Positions 42,806 to 52,751 are shown, counted from the stretch's first letter. The stretch: 64,000 nt of DNA from Arthrobacter gandavensis (GCF_009192735.1 NZ_VTFU01000002.1:620001-684000), one strand, 5' to 3'. Notes: a model not told the origin generated them from the letters alone. Made by a program: numbers and translations.

Positions 42806-43535
42806 GGTTTTCATCTCCTGCATGCTCGGTGACGGGGGCGCCGCCGGATTCCAAATGGTCCACGCTGTTGAAGCTCTCCAGGGTCCAGCGGCCTCGCCCG
42901 GACGGCCGCACCAGCCGGGTGATGGAGGCGTTGCGAACGCTGGTGCTTGCGGCGATGTCCAGCAGTTCCTGCTCGCTCAGGCGTTCACAGATATAGCGGA
43001 TCAGCATGATCACGGCATCGTGGCAGACCAGGGCCACCCGCTTGCCGTCCTCGTCATCATCGATGTCACGCAGCACCGACCGCAGCCGCAGTGCCACATC
43101 GGCCCAGGACTCTCCGCCCGGCGGGCGGTAGGAAAACTTCCCCAGCCAGTTGCGGCGCTGTGCTTCCTCCGGGAACCGGGCGTTGACGCCCGCGGACGTC
43201 AACAGGTCCAGGATGCCGAGCTCACGGTCGCGCAGCCGCTCATCGATGCGCAGGTCCTGCGGCGTGCCGGGATCCTGCATGGTGGTGAGTTCAGCCGTTT
43301 GGCGCGCCCTCAGATACGGCGAGCACCACACCGCTTCCGGGTGCAGGTCACGGGGCAGGCCGGCCAGCCAGCGGCCCAATGCCCGGGCCTGCTCCACGCC
43401 GGCCTCGCTGAGCGGCACGTCCGGGTCCCGCAGCCCAATGTCGATGACTTCGGCTCCGGAGCGCTGTGCTGCCGTGGCGGCAACATTCCCCGCGCTTTCA
43501 CCGTGCCGGATGAGGATCAGTTCGATTGCACCCAT
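42789..43535 (-). CDS. Histidine phosphatase-family protein
   Basis: 248 residues. The RHG catalytic motif appears as LIRHGESAGN near the N-terminus, with an Arg in SPYLRARQTAE, Glu/Arg in DRELGILD and a second His in LVCHDAVI. It is of the phosphoglycerate-mutase-like superfamily; the substrate is unknown. It overlaps nnrD by 17 bases, so they are coupled. The start lacks a strong ribosome site. Confidence 0.85.
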   Translation of the reverse strand: MGAIELILIRHGESAGNVAATAAQRSGAEVIDIGLRDPDVPLSEAGVEQARALGRWLAGLPRDLHPEAVWCSPYLRARQTAELTTMQDPGTPQDLRIDERLRDRELGILDLLTSAGVNARFPEEAQRRNWLGKFSYRPPGGESWADVALRLRSVLRDIDDDEDGKRVALVCHDAVIMLIRYICERLSEQELLDIAASTSVRNASITRLVRPSGRGRWTLESFNSVDHLESGGAPVTEHAGDENHVHPS

Positions 43536-43723
43536 TGTCCGACTCTACCCGCAGCGGTATTCCTGCGCAGGGACACGGCCTGGAGCAGTCCCGCCGGCAC
43601 GTCATCCGGTTGGCGGAAATTCCTGCTGGGAAATCCGTTCCTCATTTTTTTGAAAGGGAAACAAAAATCGGGACTACCCGAGTGAATTTGTGGAAACCCT
43701 GATTCCGCGGTGCTCAATGTGTT

Positions 43724-43729
43724 TAGGCT
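43724..43729 (+). promoter_or_regulatory. Possible -10 box of a leaderless lipoprotein mRNA
   Basis: TAGGCT lies five bases before ATG 43735, and there is no Shine-Dalgarno sequence before that ATG. The -35 region is poor. The upstream 100 bases are unusually A/T-rich for this window (runs of T and A near 43649-43673). Confidence 0.3.
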
Positions 43730-43734
43730 CCCTG

Positions 43735-44301
43735 ATGGAACCTGGCTATAAAGCACATTCATCCGACAAAGCACGCACACCTTTTTCCAGGGTGCCCCGC
43801 GGACGCGGCTTCGGCTTTCGCACCGGTGCCACCGTTCTGGCCTGCACCGCAGCGCTCGCACTTTCCTCCTGCTCGGCTGACCGGGCGGAAAGCACCGAAA
43901 CAGTGGAACCCGCGGAAACCACTGCCCCTTCCACTAACCCGTCCGTACGGCCCGGGGCCGCCGAATTAGCTGAGCCCCAGCCGTCCCCGATTGATGTGGA
44001 CGGTGTTTCCGCATCCGGCCGGAAAGTTCTTTCGGAACAGGGAACAGGTACGGCTACCTACTCGATTGAGGGCGGGCTGGAAGCGGGACAGTCCCTCAGC
44101 ATCTCCGTCTCCTGCACCCCCGGGGAAACGGCGGCCATCAGCCGCGACCTGTACAGCGCTCGGACTTCATGCAGCACGCCCGCCTCGTCGGTCCTGTACC
44201 AGGACCCCGACAGCGAGGCGCTTCCGGACGTGGAATTCACGGTCGGGCTCCCGGACGGCTCGCCGTACTGGGTGGCGGCATGGGTGCACGACCCTCAGTA
44301 G
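43735..44301 (+). CDS. Lipoprotein, unknown function
   Basis: 188 residues. The Arg-rich N-terminus (RVPRGRGFGFR) and hydrophobic segment end in LALSSC, a lipobox. A Glu/Thr/Pro linker is followed by a small beta-rich domain with two Cys (SVSCTPG and RTSCSTP). Its layout recalls the lipoprotein at 13997-14455, and both end in a short Trp-containing strand. Function unknown. An ATG at 43720 region upstream in the same frame is possible but gives an odd leader. Confidence 0.65.
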   Translation: MEPGYKAHSSDKARTPFSRVPRGRGFGFRTGATVLACTAALALSSCSADRAESTETVEPAETTAPSTNPSVRPGAAELAEPQPSPIDVDGVSASGRKVLSEQGTGTATYSIEGGLEAGQSLSISVSCTPGETAAISRDLYSARTSCSTPASSVLYQDPDSEALPDVEFTVGLPDGSPYWVAAWVHDPQ

Positions 44302-44343
44302 CTGGGGGCTGCCTGCAGCTGCCTGCGGGGACAGCCGCTGCGG

Positions 44344-45576
44344 TCAGGTGTGGGTCCGCTCATCCACTTTCCCGCCGTTGCGCACCGTAAAGGTCAGCAG
44401 GAAGGCGATGGCTGCGAAGGCGGCAAGCAGCATGAGACCCACAAAGTAGCTGCGGTTCGCGGGGTCGTAGGTGGCACCCATGACCAGGGGCGGGAAGTAG
44501 CCGCCAAGCCCGCCGGCTGCGGCAATGATCCCGCCGATGGTCCCGACGTCCTGCGCCGGGGCAGCGCGTCCCCCCCACGCGAACACACCGCCGGTGCCCA
44601 GCCCCAGGAAGAGCGCCATCAGAATGAAGGCGGTGCCGTAGACCCGTTCCTCCTCCGGACGGAGTGCAACGACAATGGCCAGCACCACGGTGCCGGCCAG
44701 TGATGCCAGGGTGACCAGCTTGGGTCCGATCTTGTCGGCAATGGTGCCGCCGATCGGGCGGGCGATGACGGCGGCGATGGCGAACCCGGCTGTGCGGGTG
44801 CCGGCGGCGGTGGCGTCGTAGTCATAGACGTTGCCCAGATAGGTGGGCAGGTAGTTGGAGAAGGCCACAAAAGCCCCGAAGACCACTCCGTAGAGGAAAC
44901 ACAGCTGCCAGGTGACCCGCAGCGTGAAGGCATGCGTGATTTTGGGAAGCACCGGCTGGGTGGGTGCGTTCCACGCTGGAGACTCCCGCAGGATCAGCCA
45001 GCTCAGCAGTGCCATCACGGCCACGACGACGGCGATGATGATGTGGGCGCCCATGTAGCCGGCCGCGTTGACCAGGCGCGGTGTGAAGAACGCCGACACC
45101 GCGGTGCCTACCATGCCGGCGCCGAAGACGCCGGTGGCGAAGCCCTTGCGGGAGCGGTCGTACCAGGCTGAGCAGAAGGGGATGCCGATCGCGAACACCG
45201 TTCCGGCAATGCCCAGGAAAAACGCGATCACCACCAGGAAGGGGAAGTTCTCCAGCTGCCCCACAATGCCGGTCAGGAGCACCAGCGGCGCGGTGACGCC
45301 GAGGATGACGGTGAACATGATCCGCCCGCCGTACCGGTCTGTCAGGGCACCGACGGGAATGCGGGCAACGGAACCAACCAGGATGGGCATGGCCACGAGG
45401 ATCGAGGTCTGTCCGGCACCCAGTTCCATCCCCGCCGCGTACCGGCTGGAGAGCGGACCAATGATGGTCCAGGCCCAGAACCCCACAGTGGATGCGATGG
45501 TGGCCACAATGAGGTTTCGGAGCTGACCGGATTTCAGGTTCACTGCGGATGCCGGGGTTTGCGCTGATGCTGGCAT
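44344..45576 (-). CDS. narK: Nitrate/nitrite transporter NarK
   Basis: 410 residues with 12 membrane segments of the NNP branch of the MFS. The nitrate signature regions are GIAGTVFAIGIPFCSAWYD with GVFGAGMVGTAVSAF, and GLGTGGVFAWGG in the second half; VGSVARIPVGALTDRYGGR is the conserved loop. It imports nitrate or exchanges it for nitrite. AAGGA lies 8 bases before the ATG. It is 73 bases after narI and shares its orientation, so it likely belongs to the nar operon. Confidence 0.9.
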   Translation of the reverse strand: MPASAQTPASAVNLKSGQLRNLIVATIASTVGFWAWTIIGPLSSRYAAGMELGAGQTSILVAMPILVGSVARIPVGALTDRYGGRIMFTVILGVTAPLVLLTGIVGQLENFPFLVVIAFFLGIAGTVFAIGIPFCSAWYDRSRKGFATGVFGAGMVGTAVSAFFTPRLVNAAGYMGAHIIIAVVVAVMALLSWLILRESPAWNAPTQPVLPKITHAFTLRVTWQLCFLYGVVFGAFVAFSNYLPTYLGNVYDYDATAAGTRTAGFAIAAVIARPIGGTIADKIGPKLVTLASLAGTVVLAIVVALRPEEERVYGTAFILMALFLGLGTGGVFAWGGRAAPAQDVGTIGGIIAAAGGLGGYFPPLVMGATYDPANRSYFVGLMLLAAFAAIAFLLTFTVRNGGKVDERTHT

Positions 45577-45649
45577 GGCGTCGGTCCTTACTCGCAGGCT
45601 GGGTCAGGTGCTTGTCCGGGCAGTGCCTGTCCGGCAAGTGGTTATCCGG

Positions 45650-46507
45650 TCAGGGGCGGGGCGAACCTTTGCGGTCGCGGTCCGGGGTGCCCACGGGAGC
45701 CCAGCTGCCGCGCGGTGTGGCTGCTCCGGTAGCGGGACGTTTTCCCCGCGAGCGGTAAACGATGTAGGGGCGGAACAGGTACTGCAGCGGAGCCGTAAAA
45801 GCATGCACCAGCCGGGTGAAGGGCCACAGGGCAAACAACGCCAATCCCCACAGCGTATGGATCTTGAACGACAGGGACGCGGCGGTCATGGCCTCGATGT
45901 CGGGCTGGAAGATGAAGATCGAGCGGAACCACGGGGACACTGTGTCCCGGTAGTTCACGATGCTGTCATCGAAGACCGAAAAGACAGTGGTGGCCAGCCC
46001 GGCCAGCAGGGCGGCCAGCAGGAAGACGTACATCACTTTGTCGTTCCGGGTGGTGGCCATGAACACCGGTCCGGTGGTCCGCCGCCGGTAAATGAGCAGC
46101 ACGATGCCCACCAGGGTGGCGAACCCGGCAATGGAACCGACACTGAGGGCGAAGAAGTGATAGGTGCCTTCCCTGATGCCGATGTCATCCATCCATGACT
46201 TGGGAATCACCAGCCCCACGAAGTGCCCCACGATGACGGCCAGGATGCCAAAGTGGAACAGCGGGGAGGCGATACGCAGCAGCCGGGACTCGTACAGCTG
46301 CGATGAACGGGTGGTCCAGCCGAACTGGTCATACCGGTACCGCCAAATGGACCCCAGGATCAGCACGGCGATCACGACGTAGGGAAGCACGCCCCACAGC
46401 ATCACGTCGCCCAGTCCCACCGGCACGTTGGCCGGCGGGGGGACATCCAGGGGGACATCCAAAGGAACACTCAGCGGGAAATCCGCGGGGGCGGTCAGCG
46501 GGCTCAT
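45650..46507 (-). CDS. narI: Respiratory nitrate reductase gamma subunit NarI
   Basis: 285 residues with five transmembrane helices. His residues in FHFGILAVIVGHFVG and FKIHTLWGLALFALWPFTRLVHAF supply the four haem b ligands. NarI oxidises menaquinol and passes electrons to NarH. A Pro-rich N-terminal extension of about 28 residues and an Arg-rich tail are lineage-specific. Its ATG overlaps the narJ stop (ATGA). Confidence 0.94.
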   Translation of the reverse strand: MSPLTAPADFPLSVPLDVPLDVPPPANVPVGLGDVMLWGVLPYVVIAVLILGSIWRYRYDQFGWTTRSSQLYESRLLRIASPLFHFGILAVIVGHFVGLVIPKSWMDDIGIREGTYHFFALSVGSIAGFATLVGIVLLIYRRRTTGPVFMATTRNDKVMYVFLLAALLAGLATTVFSVFDDSIVNYRDTVSPWFRSIFIFQPDIEAMTAASLSFKIHTLWGLALFALWPFTRLVHAFTAPLQYLFRPYIVYRSRGKRPATGAATPRGSWAPVGTPDRDRKGSPRP

Positions 46508-47202
46508 GGCGCGTTCCTTTCATGCACCGGCAGCAGCCGAGAACTGTACGGTTCCAGTCCCACGGATTCGGTGGGCGGGCCGTAGCCCGCGGTTTGCATC
46601 ACGGTTTGCCGGTCCTCGGGGGAAACCCCGGGCAGCGTGGAACAGACCATGCCCAGCACTCCGGCGTGCGGAAGCCCGTCATCGCGCAGTGCCAGCCGCA
46701 GCAGCTCGAGCGACGGGCGGTAACGCTGCAGCAGTTCGTAGCCGTCCGCCGGCGCAACCTTGGCGGCAAATTCCAGGACCAGCGGCAGGTAGTCGGGCAG
46801 TTCGGTGCCTTCCGGCAGCGCCCCGTGGGCGCGGTAGATTTCCTTGAAGGCCGCCAGAGCCTCGCCGCGGCGCCGGGTGTCGCCGTCGGTCCAGTAGGTC
46901 AGGTGCAGGCTGTGACGTTTGGACAGGTCGAATTCCTGCACGTACTCCGACTGCACTTCGGTCAGCGGCCGCTCCGTCAGCGCGGTAAAGAGATCCTCCA
47001 CGGGCGCCGTGTCCGCCCCGGCTTCCACAAGCGCCTCCCGAAGCGCGGGTACCAGTTTTACCAGTTCCTCGTCCGGGTACTCCAGCAGCAGTCCCGCTGC
47101 CTGCCGGACGACGGCGCTGCGACCGGGGTGGGTATCCCGGTAAGGCTCCGGGGTGTACATGCCTTTGCCCGCCTTGCCCAGCAGCTTCTCCAACAGGCTC
47201 AC
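46504..47202 (-). CDS. narJ: Nitrate reductase assembly chaperone NarJ
   Basis: 232 residues. The NarJ/TorD-like helical fold contains the hallmark EFDLSKRHSLHLTYWTDGDTRRRG. It binds NarG and is required for cofactor insertion, and is not part of the final enzyme. GTG 47202 overlaps the narH stop (GTGA). Confidence 0.93.
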   Translation of the reverse strand: MSLLEKLLGKAGKGMYTPEPYRDTHPGRSAVVRQAAGLLLEYPDEELVKLVPALREALVEAGADTAPVEDLFTALTERPLTEVQSEYVQEFDLSKRHSLHLTYWTDGDTRRRGEALAAFKEIYRAHGALPEGTELPDYLPLVLEFAAKVAPADGYELLQRYRPSLELLRLALRDDGLPHAGVLGMVCSTLPGVSPEDRQTVMQTAGYGPPTESVGLEPYSSRLLPVHERNAP

Positions 47203-49013
47203 GGTGTTCCCCCTTGGCTGCCCGGGCCGGGATCGGGGTCAGCGCCACGGCCGCGGTCGGACTGCGGCCCGTCCCCTTCGGCCTGGTCGTACACCGCTCC
47301 CTTGCCATCACCGGTTGACCCGCCGTCGCCCCCGCCGCCGTGGTCCGGCGCCCCGCGGTTGTCATTGGCCGGGAAGAGTCCCTTGGGAGCGCCGCGTCCG
47401 TCCCAGTTGAGCAGGTTCACCCGCCCGCCCAGGTCACCGTTGCCAGTGGGGTCCTCGCCGCGCTGCCGGGCCTGCAGGGCGGCGAAGTTCTCCACTGCCA
47501 CCGGGGTGGGCCGGCCGGAGGCTTCCCCGAAGACACCGGTTTGCCCCATCCCGGGACCGCCCTCGACATCCAGGGAGCAGCCAATCTCCTCCAGGTTGTG
47601 GGCGTCCTCCAGATGGGCGCTGGGGATGACGTACCGTTCCTCGTACTTCGCCACGGCCATGAGCCGGTACATCGCCACAATCTGCTCGCCCGTCATGCCG
47701 ACGTCGGCGGCGATCTTCTCGTCCGGAGCGTCACCCAGGGTGATGTCCCGCATGTAGGCGCGCATCGCGGCGAGCTTGCGCAGCACGCCGGTCACCAGGT
47801 CGGTGTCCCCGGCGGTGAACAGCTCGGCGAGATATTCCACCGGAATCCGCAGCGCCTCGATGGCGCCGAAGAGATTGTCCGCGCTCTCGCCGTCGTGCCC
47901 CTGCTGCTGCAGCACGTCCACTATCGGGGACAGCGGCGGCACGTACCAGACCATGGGCATGGTCCGGTATTCCGGGTGCAGCGGCAGCGCCACCCGGAAG
48001 GTTTTAGCCATGGCGTAGACCGGCGAGCGCCGGGCCGCGTCCAGCCAGTCCTCCGGAATGCCCTCTGCCCGGGCGGCGGCGATGACCTCGGGATCGTTGG
48101 GGTCCATCATCAGATCGAGCTGCGCCTCATACAGGTCCTGCTCGTTCGGGACGGACGCCGCTGCGGTGACCCGGTCGGCGTCGTACAGGAAAATGCCGAT
48201 GTAGCGCAGCCGGCCCACACACGTTTCGGCGCAGACCGTGGGCAGCCCCACTTCGATGCGGGGATAGCAGAAGGTGCACTTCTCAGCCTTGCCGGAGCGG
48301 TGGTTGAAGTACATCTTCTTGTACGGGCAGCCGGTGACGCATTGGCGCCAGCCGCGGCAGCGGTCCTGGTCCACCAGGACAATGCCGTCCTCCTCCCGCT
48401 TATAGATGGCCCCCGAAGGGCAGGAGGCCATACAGGAGGGGTTCAGGCAGTGCTCGCAGATCCGCGGCAGGTAGAACATGAAGGTGGAGTCGAACTCCAG
48501 CTTCACCTGCTCCTCCGCGTCCCGGCGCATTTTCTCCAGCACCGGGTCCTGCAGCTCCGTGCGCCCCGATCCGCCCAGGCTGTCATCCCAGTTGGCGGAC
48601 CAGGTGATTTTCATGTCCTCACCGGTGATCAGGGACTTGGGTTTCGCCACCGGAAAGTCATTGCCGGCCGGAGCGTTGATCAGGTTTTCGTAGTCATAGG
48701 TCCAGGGCTCGTAGTAATCACTCAGCTCCGGCTGAACGGGACTGGCGAAGATGCCAAAGAGTTTGGCCAGCCGCCCGCCGGCCTTCAGCTTCAGCTTGCC
48801 GCGGCTGTTCAACTCCCAGCCGCCCTTCCACTTTTCCTGGTCCTCGTACCGGCGCGGATAGCCCTGCCCGGGACGGGTTTCCACGTTGTTGAACCAGACA
48901 TATTCGGTTCCCGCCCGGTTGGTCCAGGCCTGTTTGCAGGTCACCGAACAGGTGTGGCAGCCGATGCACTTGTCCAGTGCCATGACCATTGCCGTTTGTG
49001 CCATGATTCGCAT
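47199..49013 (-). CDS. narH: Nitrate reductase beta subunit NarH
   Basis: 604 residues. Four Cys groups bind the iron-sulfur clusters: CIGCHTCSVTC, CEHCLNPSCMASCPSG, CRGWRQCVTGC (Trp marks the 3Fe-4S site) and CTFC with CAETC. It relays electrons from NarI to NarG on the inner face of the membrane. ATG 49013 overlaps the narG stop by one base (TGATG). The frame is open upstream to 49433, but that part is the shadow of narG. The last 70 residues are a Gly/Asp-rich tail. Confidence 0.95.
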   Translation of the reverse strand: MRIMAQTAMVMALDKCIGCHTCSVTCKQAWTNRAGTEYVWFNNVETRPGQGYPRRYEDQEKWKGGWELNSRGKLKLKAGGRLAKLFGIFASPVQPELSDYYEPWTYDYENLINAPAGNDFPVAKPKSLITGEDMKITWSANWDDSLGGSGRTELQDPVLEKMRRDAEEQVKLEFDSTFMFYLPRICEHCLNPSCMASCPSGAIYKREEDGIVLVDQDRCRGWRQCVTGCPYKKMYFNHRSGKAEKCTFCYPRIEVGLPTVCAETCVGRLRYIGIFLYDADRVTAAASVPNEQDLYEAQLDLMMDPNDPEVIAAARAEGIPEDWLDAARRSPVYAMAKTFRVALPLHPEYRTMPMVWYVPPLSPIVDVLQQQGHDGESADNLFGAIEALRIPVEYLAELFTAGDTDLVTGVLRKLAAMRAYMRDITLGDAPDEKIAADVGMTGEQIVAMYRLMAVAKYEERYVIPSAHLEDAHNLEEIGCSLDVEGGPGMGQTGVFGEASGRPTPVAVENFAALQARQRGEDPTGNGDLGGRVNLLNWDGRGAPKGLFPANDNRGAPDHGGGGDGGSTGDGKGAVYDQAEGDGPQSDRGRGADPDPGPGSQGGTP

Positions 49014-52000
49014 CAGTACCGCACCTCCTGGGAGCGTTTGCGCACAACCGTGACGATGTCGCGCTGGTTGCCGGTGGGGCCGAGGTAATTGAAGGCCCAG
49101 GACAACTGCGCGTAGCCGCCGATCATGTGGGTTGGTTTGACCAGGATCCGCGTCACCGAGTTGTGGATGCCGCCGCGCCGGCCGGTTGCCTCTGACTTGG
49201 GGGTGTCGATGATCCGTTCCTGCGCGTGGTGAACGTAGAGGACACCGGCGGGCATCCTGCTGCTCACGATCGCCCGGCCCACCAGCACCCCGTTGGTGGA
49301 CACGCATTCCACCCAGTCGTTGTCCTTCACTTCGATCAGCGCAGCGTCCTGGGTGCTCATCCACACCGCCGTGCCGCCGCGGGACAGCGAGAGCATCAAC
49401 AGGTTGTCTTGGTACTCGGAGTGGATGGACCACTTGTTGTGCGGGGTCAGGTAGCGCACCGCCACGGACAGTTCCCCGCGGGTGCCGAGCTGCGGTTCGC
49501 CGAACAGTCGGTGCATGTCCAGCGGCGGCCGGTAGATCGGCAGCGCCTCCCCCATGTCCTGCATCCAGTCATGGTCCAGGAAGAAGTGCATGCGGCCGGT
49601 GAGCGTGTGGAAAGGCTTGAGCCGCTCAATGTTGATGGTGAAGGGCGCGTACCGCCGGCCGCCGGTTTCGGAGCCGGACCATTCCGGGGAGGTGATCACC
49701 GGCGTCGGCCGGTCCTGCGTGTCCCGGAAGGTGATCTGTTTGTCTTCAGCCCCCTCGGCCAGGTCCGCCAGCCGTGTGCCGGTGCGTTTCTCCAGGGTCT
49801 TGAAGCCCTGCACGGCCAACTCGCCGTTGGTGGTGCCGGAGAGCATCAGGATGGCCTCGGCCATCCTGGCATCGGTGTCCACGGCGGGCCGCCCGGCTGC
49901 GGCCCCGCGGTCGAAGACTCCGTGTTTGCGGGCCAGCTGGGCCAGCGGCTTGGTCACGTCGTACTTCACGAACTTGGTGGTGAGCCCGAGTTTGTCGGCG
50001 AGCGGACCAATGGCAACAAACTTCTCGCCGATGGCCGTGTAGTCCCGCTCCACGATTTTCAGGTCCGGCAGGTTCTTGCCGGGAACCGCGGGAATGTCAG
50101 TTCCCTTCCAGTCCGGAGCGTGTCCGCCGGGCTGGGCAATCTCGCCCGGGGTGTCGTGGGTCAGCGCCGTGGCCACCAGGTCCTTCCGCACGCCCAGGTG
50201 CGTGGCGGCCTGGCGGGAAAATTCCTCGGAGAGCAGCCGGAACAGATCGTAATCCGTCTTGGCTTCCCATGGCGGGGAAATGGCCGGGGTGAAGGCATGC
50301 ACGTACGGATGCATGTCGGTGGAGGACAGGTCGTACTTTTCGTACCAGGTGGCGGCGGGGAACACGACGTCGGAGAGCAGGGTGGAGCTGGTCATCCGGA
50401 AGTCGGCGGACACCAGCAAATCCAGCTTTCCCTGCGGCGCATTCTCGTGCCAGACGACGTCGGCGGGCCGGGATTCGCTGTGGTCCTCACCCATCACGTT
50501 GTTCAGGGTGCCCAGCAGGTGCTTCTGGAAGTACTCCTCGCCCTTGGCGGAGGAGCCCAGCAGATTGGACCGCCACAGGACCAGGGTCCGCGGCCAGTTC
50601 TCCGGGGCGTCCACGTCCTCGACGGCGAACCGCAGCCGCCCGTCCTTGAGCCGGCGCGCCACCCAGGTGGCCTCATCCGCCGCTTCGCCTTTGGCCACTC
50701 CCGCCGTGGCTTCGTCCGCCACATCCAGGGAGTTCTTCTTGTCGAACTGCGGATAGAACGGCATCCAGCCCATCCGGGTGGACTTCGCGATGACGTCGGC
50801 GGTGTGCATGCCGCGCAGGTGCCCCTGGGCCAGCGGTGACTGCATTGAGTCCGAGGAATAGCCGTCCGAGCGGAACTGGTCGGTGTGCATGTACCAAAAC
50901 GCGGTGCCGATCATGAACCGCGGAGGCCGGTTCCAGTCACCGGCGGAGGCCATGGCGGCCCACCCGGTGATAGGGCGGCACTTTTCCTGGCCCACATAGT
51001 GCGCCCAGCCGCCGCCGTTGCGGCCCTCGCAGCCGGTCAGCATCAGCATGGCCAGGATGGCCCGGTAGGTGACGTCCCCGTGGTACCACTGGCAGATGCC
51101 GGCACCGAGGATAATCATCGACCGGCCCTTGGACTTCTCAGAGTTCGCGGCAAATTCACGGGCCGTGCGGAGCACCGCATCCGGACGGACGTTCGTGATC
51201 TCTTCCTGCCAGGCCGGAGTGTAGGGGGTGTCGGCGTCGTCGTATCCGGCCGCCCACTCCCCCGGCAGGCCCTCCCGGCCCACCCCGTACTGGGCGAGCA
51301 TCAAGTCAAAGACGGTGGTGACGGTCCGGCCCGCCACGGTGGTCACCGGCACGCCGCGGTGCATCACGGAGCCGACGCCGGAGGGGTCGGTGAACGCCGG
51401 AAGCTCCACTCGGGATGTTTCGCGATCCCAGGACGATGCGTCGGCGATGGACAGGGCCGGGATCACGCCCTGCAGGTCAAGGTTCCATTTGCCGGCGTCC
51501 TCGTCGTTGTACCGGAAGCCCACTGAGCCGTTGGGCACCACCGGGGTGCCGGCGTCGCGGTCCAGCAGCACCGTCTTGAAGGCGGCGTCAGACGCTTTGG
51601 CCTCGCTGCGGCCAAGGTCCGCGGCGGTGAGGAACTTGCCCGGCACCACGCTGCCGTCGGTGCGGGTTTCCAGAGTTACCAGGAACGGCAGGTCGGTGAA
51701 CTGGCGGACGTACTCCTCGAAGAACGGGACCCGCCGGTCCACGAAATTCTCCTTCAGGATGACGTGCCCCATGGCCATGGCCAGGGCAGCGTCGGAACCC
51801 GCCTGCGCGGGCAGCCATTCATCGGCGAACTTGGTGTTGTCCGCATAGTCCGGGCTGACCGACACCACCTTGGTCCCGCGGTAGCGGCCCTCCACCATCC
51901 AGTGCGCATCCGGGGTGCGGGTCACCGGAATGTTCGAGCCCCACATCATCAGGTACGTCGCGTCCCACCAGTCGCCGGATTCGGGAACGTCGGTCTGGTC

Positions 52001-52732
52001 ACCGAACACCTGCGGGCTGGCCACGGGCAGATCCGCGTACCAGTCGTAGAAGCTGTTCATCACCCCGCCGATCAAGTTGATGAACCGTGCTCCGGCAGCG
52101 TGCGAGACCATGGACATGGCCGGGATGGGCGAGAATCCGGTGCAGCGGTCCGGCCCGTAGTTCTTGACCGTGGAGACGTGGGCGGCTGCCGTCATTTCCA
52201 GCGCCTCAGCCCAGCTGGAGCGCACCAGCCCGCCCTTGCCCCTTGCCCGCTGGTAGCTCCGGCGGCGCTCGGGGTCGTTAATAATCTGTTCCCAGGCCAG
52301 CACGGGGTCGCCCGTTTCGCGCTTGGCCGCCCGGTACATGTCCAGCAGCACGCCGCGGATGTAGGGGTAGCGGACCCGGGTGGGTGAATACGTGTACCAG
52401 GAGAAGGCGGCGCCGCGCGGACAGCCGCGCGGCTCATATTCCGGCCGGTCCGGGCCCACCGTCGGATAGTCCGTTTCCTGGGCTTCCCAGGTGATGATCC
52501 CGTCCTTGACGTAGACCTTCCAGGAGCAGGAACCCGTGCAGTTCACCCCATGCGTGGACCGAACGACCTTGTCGTGGCTCCACCGGTTCCGGTAGAAGGA
52601 ATCTCCCTTCCGCCCGCCCTCGCGGAACACCGCGCGGCCGTCAGCGGTTTCGTCCCAGCGGGTGAAGAACCTGCCGAGCTTGAGCATTGTTTCGGATGCG
52701 GGGCCATCGATCCCCGGTGCGGAGCCAGCCAT
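49013..52732 (-). CDS. narG: Nitrate reductase catalytic alpha subunit NarG
   Basis: 1239 residues. The N-terminal 4Fe-4S site is HGVNCTGSCSWK with a fourth Cys in PRGCPRGAAF; the molybdenum region has YLMMWGSNIPVTRTPDAH. It reduces nitrate to nitrite with a Mo-bis-MGD centre. There is no Tat signal with an obvious cleavage site, as expected for the cytosolic face. ATG 52732 matches family N-termini, but the nearest GGAGG is 20 bases upstream, with a hairpin between. It is first of narGHJI-narK and is divergent from menB. Confidence 0.95.
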   Translation of the reverse strand: MAGSAPGIDGPASETMLKLGRFFTRWDETADGRAVFREGGRKGDSFYRNRWSHDKVVRSTHGVNCTGSCSWKVYVKDGIITWEAQETDYPTVGPDRPEYEPRGCPRGAAFSWYTYSPTRVRYPYIRGVLLDMYRAAKRETGDPVLAWEQIINDPERRRSYQRARGKGGLVRSSWAEALEMTAAAHVSTVKNYGPDRCTGFSPIPAMSMVSHAAGARFINLIGGVMNSFYDWYADLPVASPQVFGDQTDVPESGDWWDATYLMMWGSNIPVTRTPDAHWMVEGRYRGTKVVSVSPDYADNTKFADEWLPAQAGSDAALAMAMGHVILKENFVDRRVPFFEEYVRQFTDLPFLVTLETRTDGSVVPGKFLTAADLGRSEAKASDAAFKTVLLDRDAGTPVVPNGSVGFRYNDEDAGKWNLDLQGVIPALSIADASSWDRETSRVELPAFTDPSGVGSVMHRGVPVTTVAGRTVTTVFDLMLAQYGVGREGLPGEWAAGYDDADTPYTPAWQEEITNVRPDAVLRTAREFAANSEKSKGRSMIILGAGICQWYHGDVTYRAILAMLMLTGCEGRNGGGWAHYVGQEKCRPITGWAAMASAGDWNRPPRFMIGTAFWYMHTDQFRSDGYSSDSMQSPLAQGHLRGMHTADVIAKSTRMGWMPFYPQFDKKNSLDVADEATAGVAKGEAADEATWVARRLKDGRLRFAVEDVDAPENWPRTLVLWRSNLLGSSAKGEEYFQKHLLGTLNNVMGEDHSESRPADVVWHENAPQGKLDLLVSADFRMTSSTLLSDVVFPAATWYEKYDLSSTDMHPYVHAFTPAISPPWEAKTDYDLFRLLSEEFSRQAATHLGVRKDLVATALTHDTPGEIAQPGGHAPDWKGTDIPAVPGKNLPDLKIVERDYTAIGEKFVAIGPLADKLGLTTKFVKYDVTKPLAQLARKHGVFDRGAAAGRPAVDTDARMAEAILMLSGTTNGELAVQGFKTLEKRTGTRLADLAEGAEDKQITFRDTQDRPTPVITSPEWSGSETGGRRYAPFTINIERLKPFHTLTGRMHFFLDHDWMQDMGEALPIYRPPLDMHRLFGEPQLGTRGELSVAVRYLTPHNKWSIHSEYQDNLLMLSLSRGGTAVWMSTQDAALIEVKDNDWVECVSTNGVLVGRAIVSSRMPAGVLYVHHAQERIIDTPKSEATGRRGGIHNSVTRILVKPTHMIGGYAQLSWAFNYLGPTGNQRDIVTVVRKRSQEVRY

Positions 52733-52751
52733 GCTGCAAACGTATTGCAGC
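52733..52751 (-). promoter_or_regulatory. Hairpin between Shine-Dalgarno and start codon of narG
   Basis: GCTGCAA and TTGCAGC are perfect 7-bp arms around ACGTA. The hairpin ends exactly at the base before the narG ATG, and GGAGG (52753-52757) lies just on its other side. If it folds in the mRNA it would bring the Shine-Dalgarno sequence next to the AUG, or block it. It could instead be a DNA operator. Confidence 0.5.

Noticed and set aside
47340-49088. Long plus-strand open frame opposite narH (582 codons)
   Set aside because: It is a high-GC antisense frame of a clear gene, His/Gly-rich with no domain. The same applies to 49226-50839 and others.
49014-49433. Upstream extension of narH by 140 residues
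   Set aside because: This is narG read in another frame. The NarH iron-sulfur domain begins right after ATG 49013, which overlaps the narG stop.
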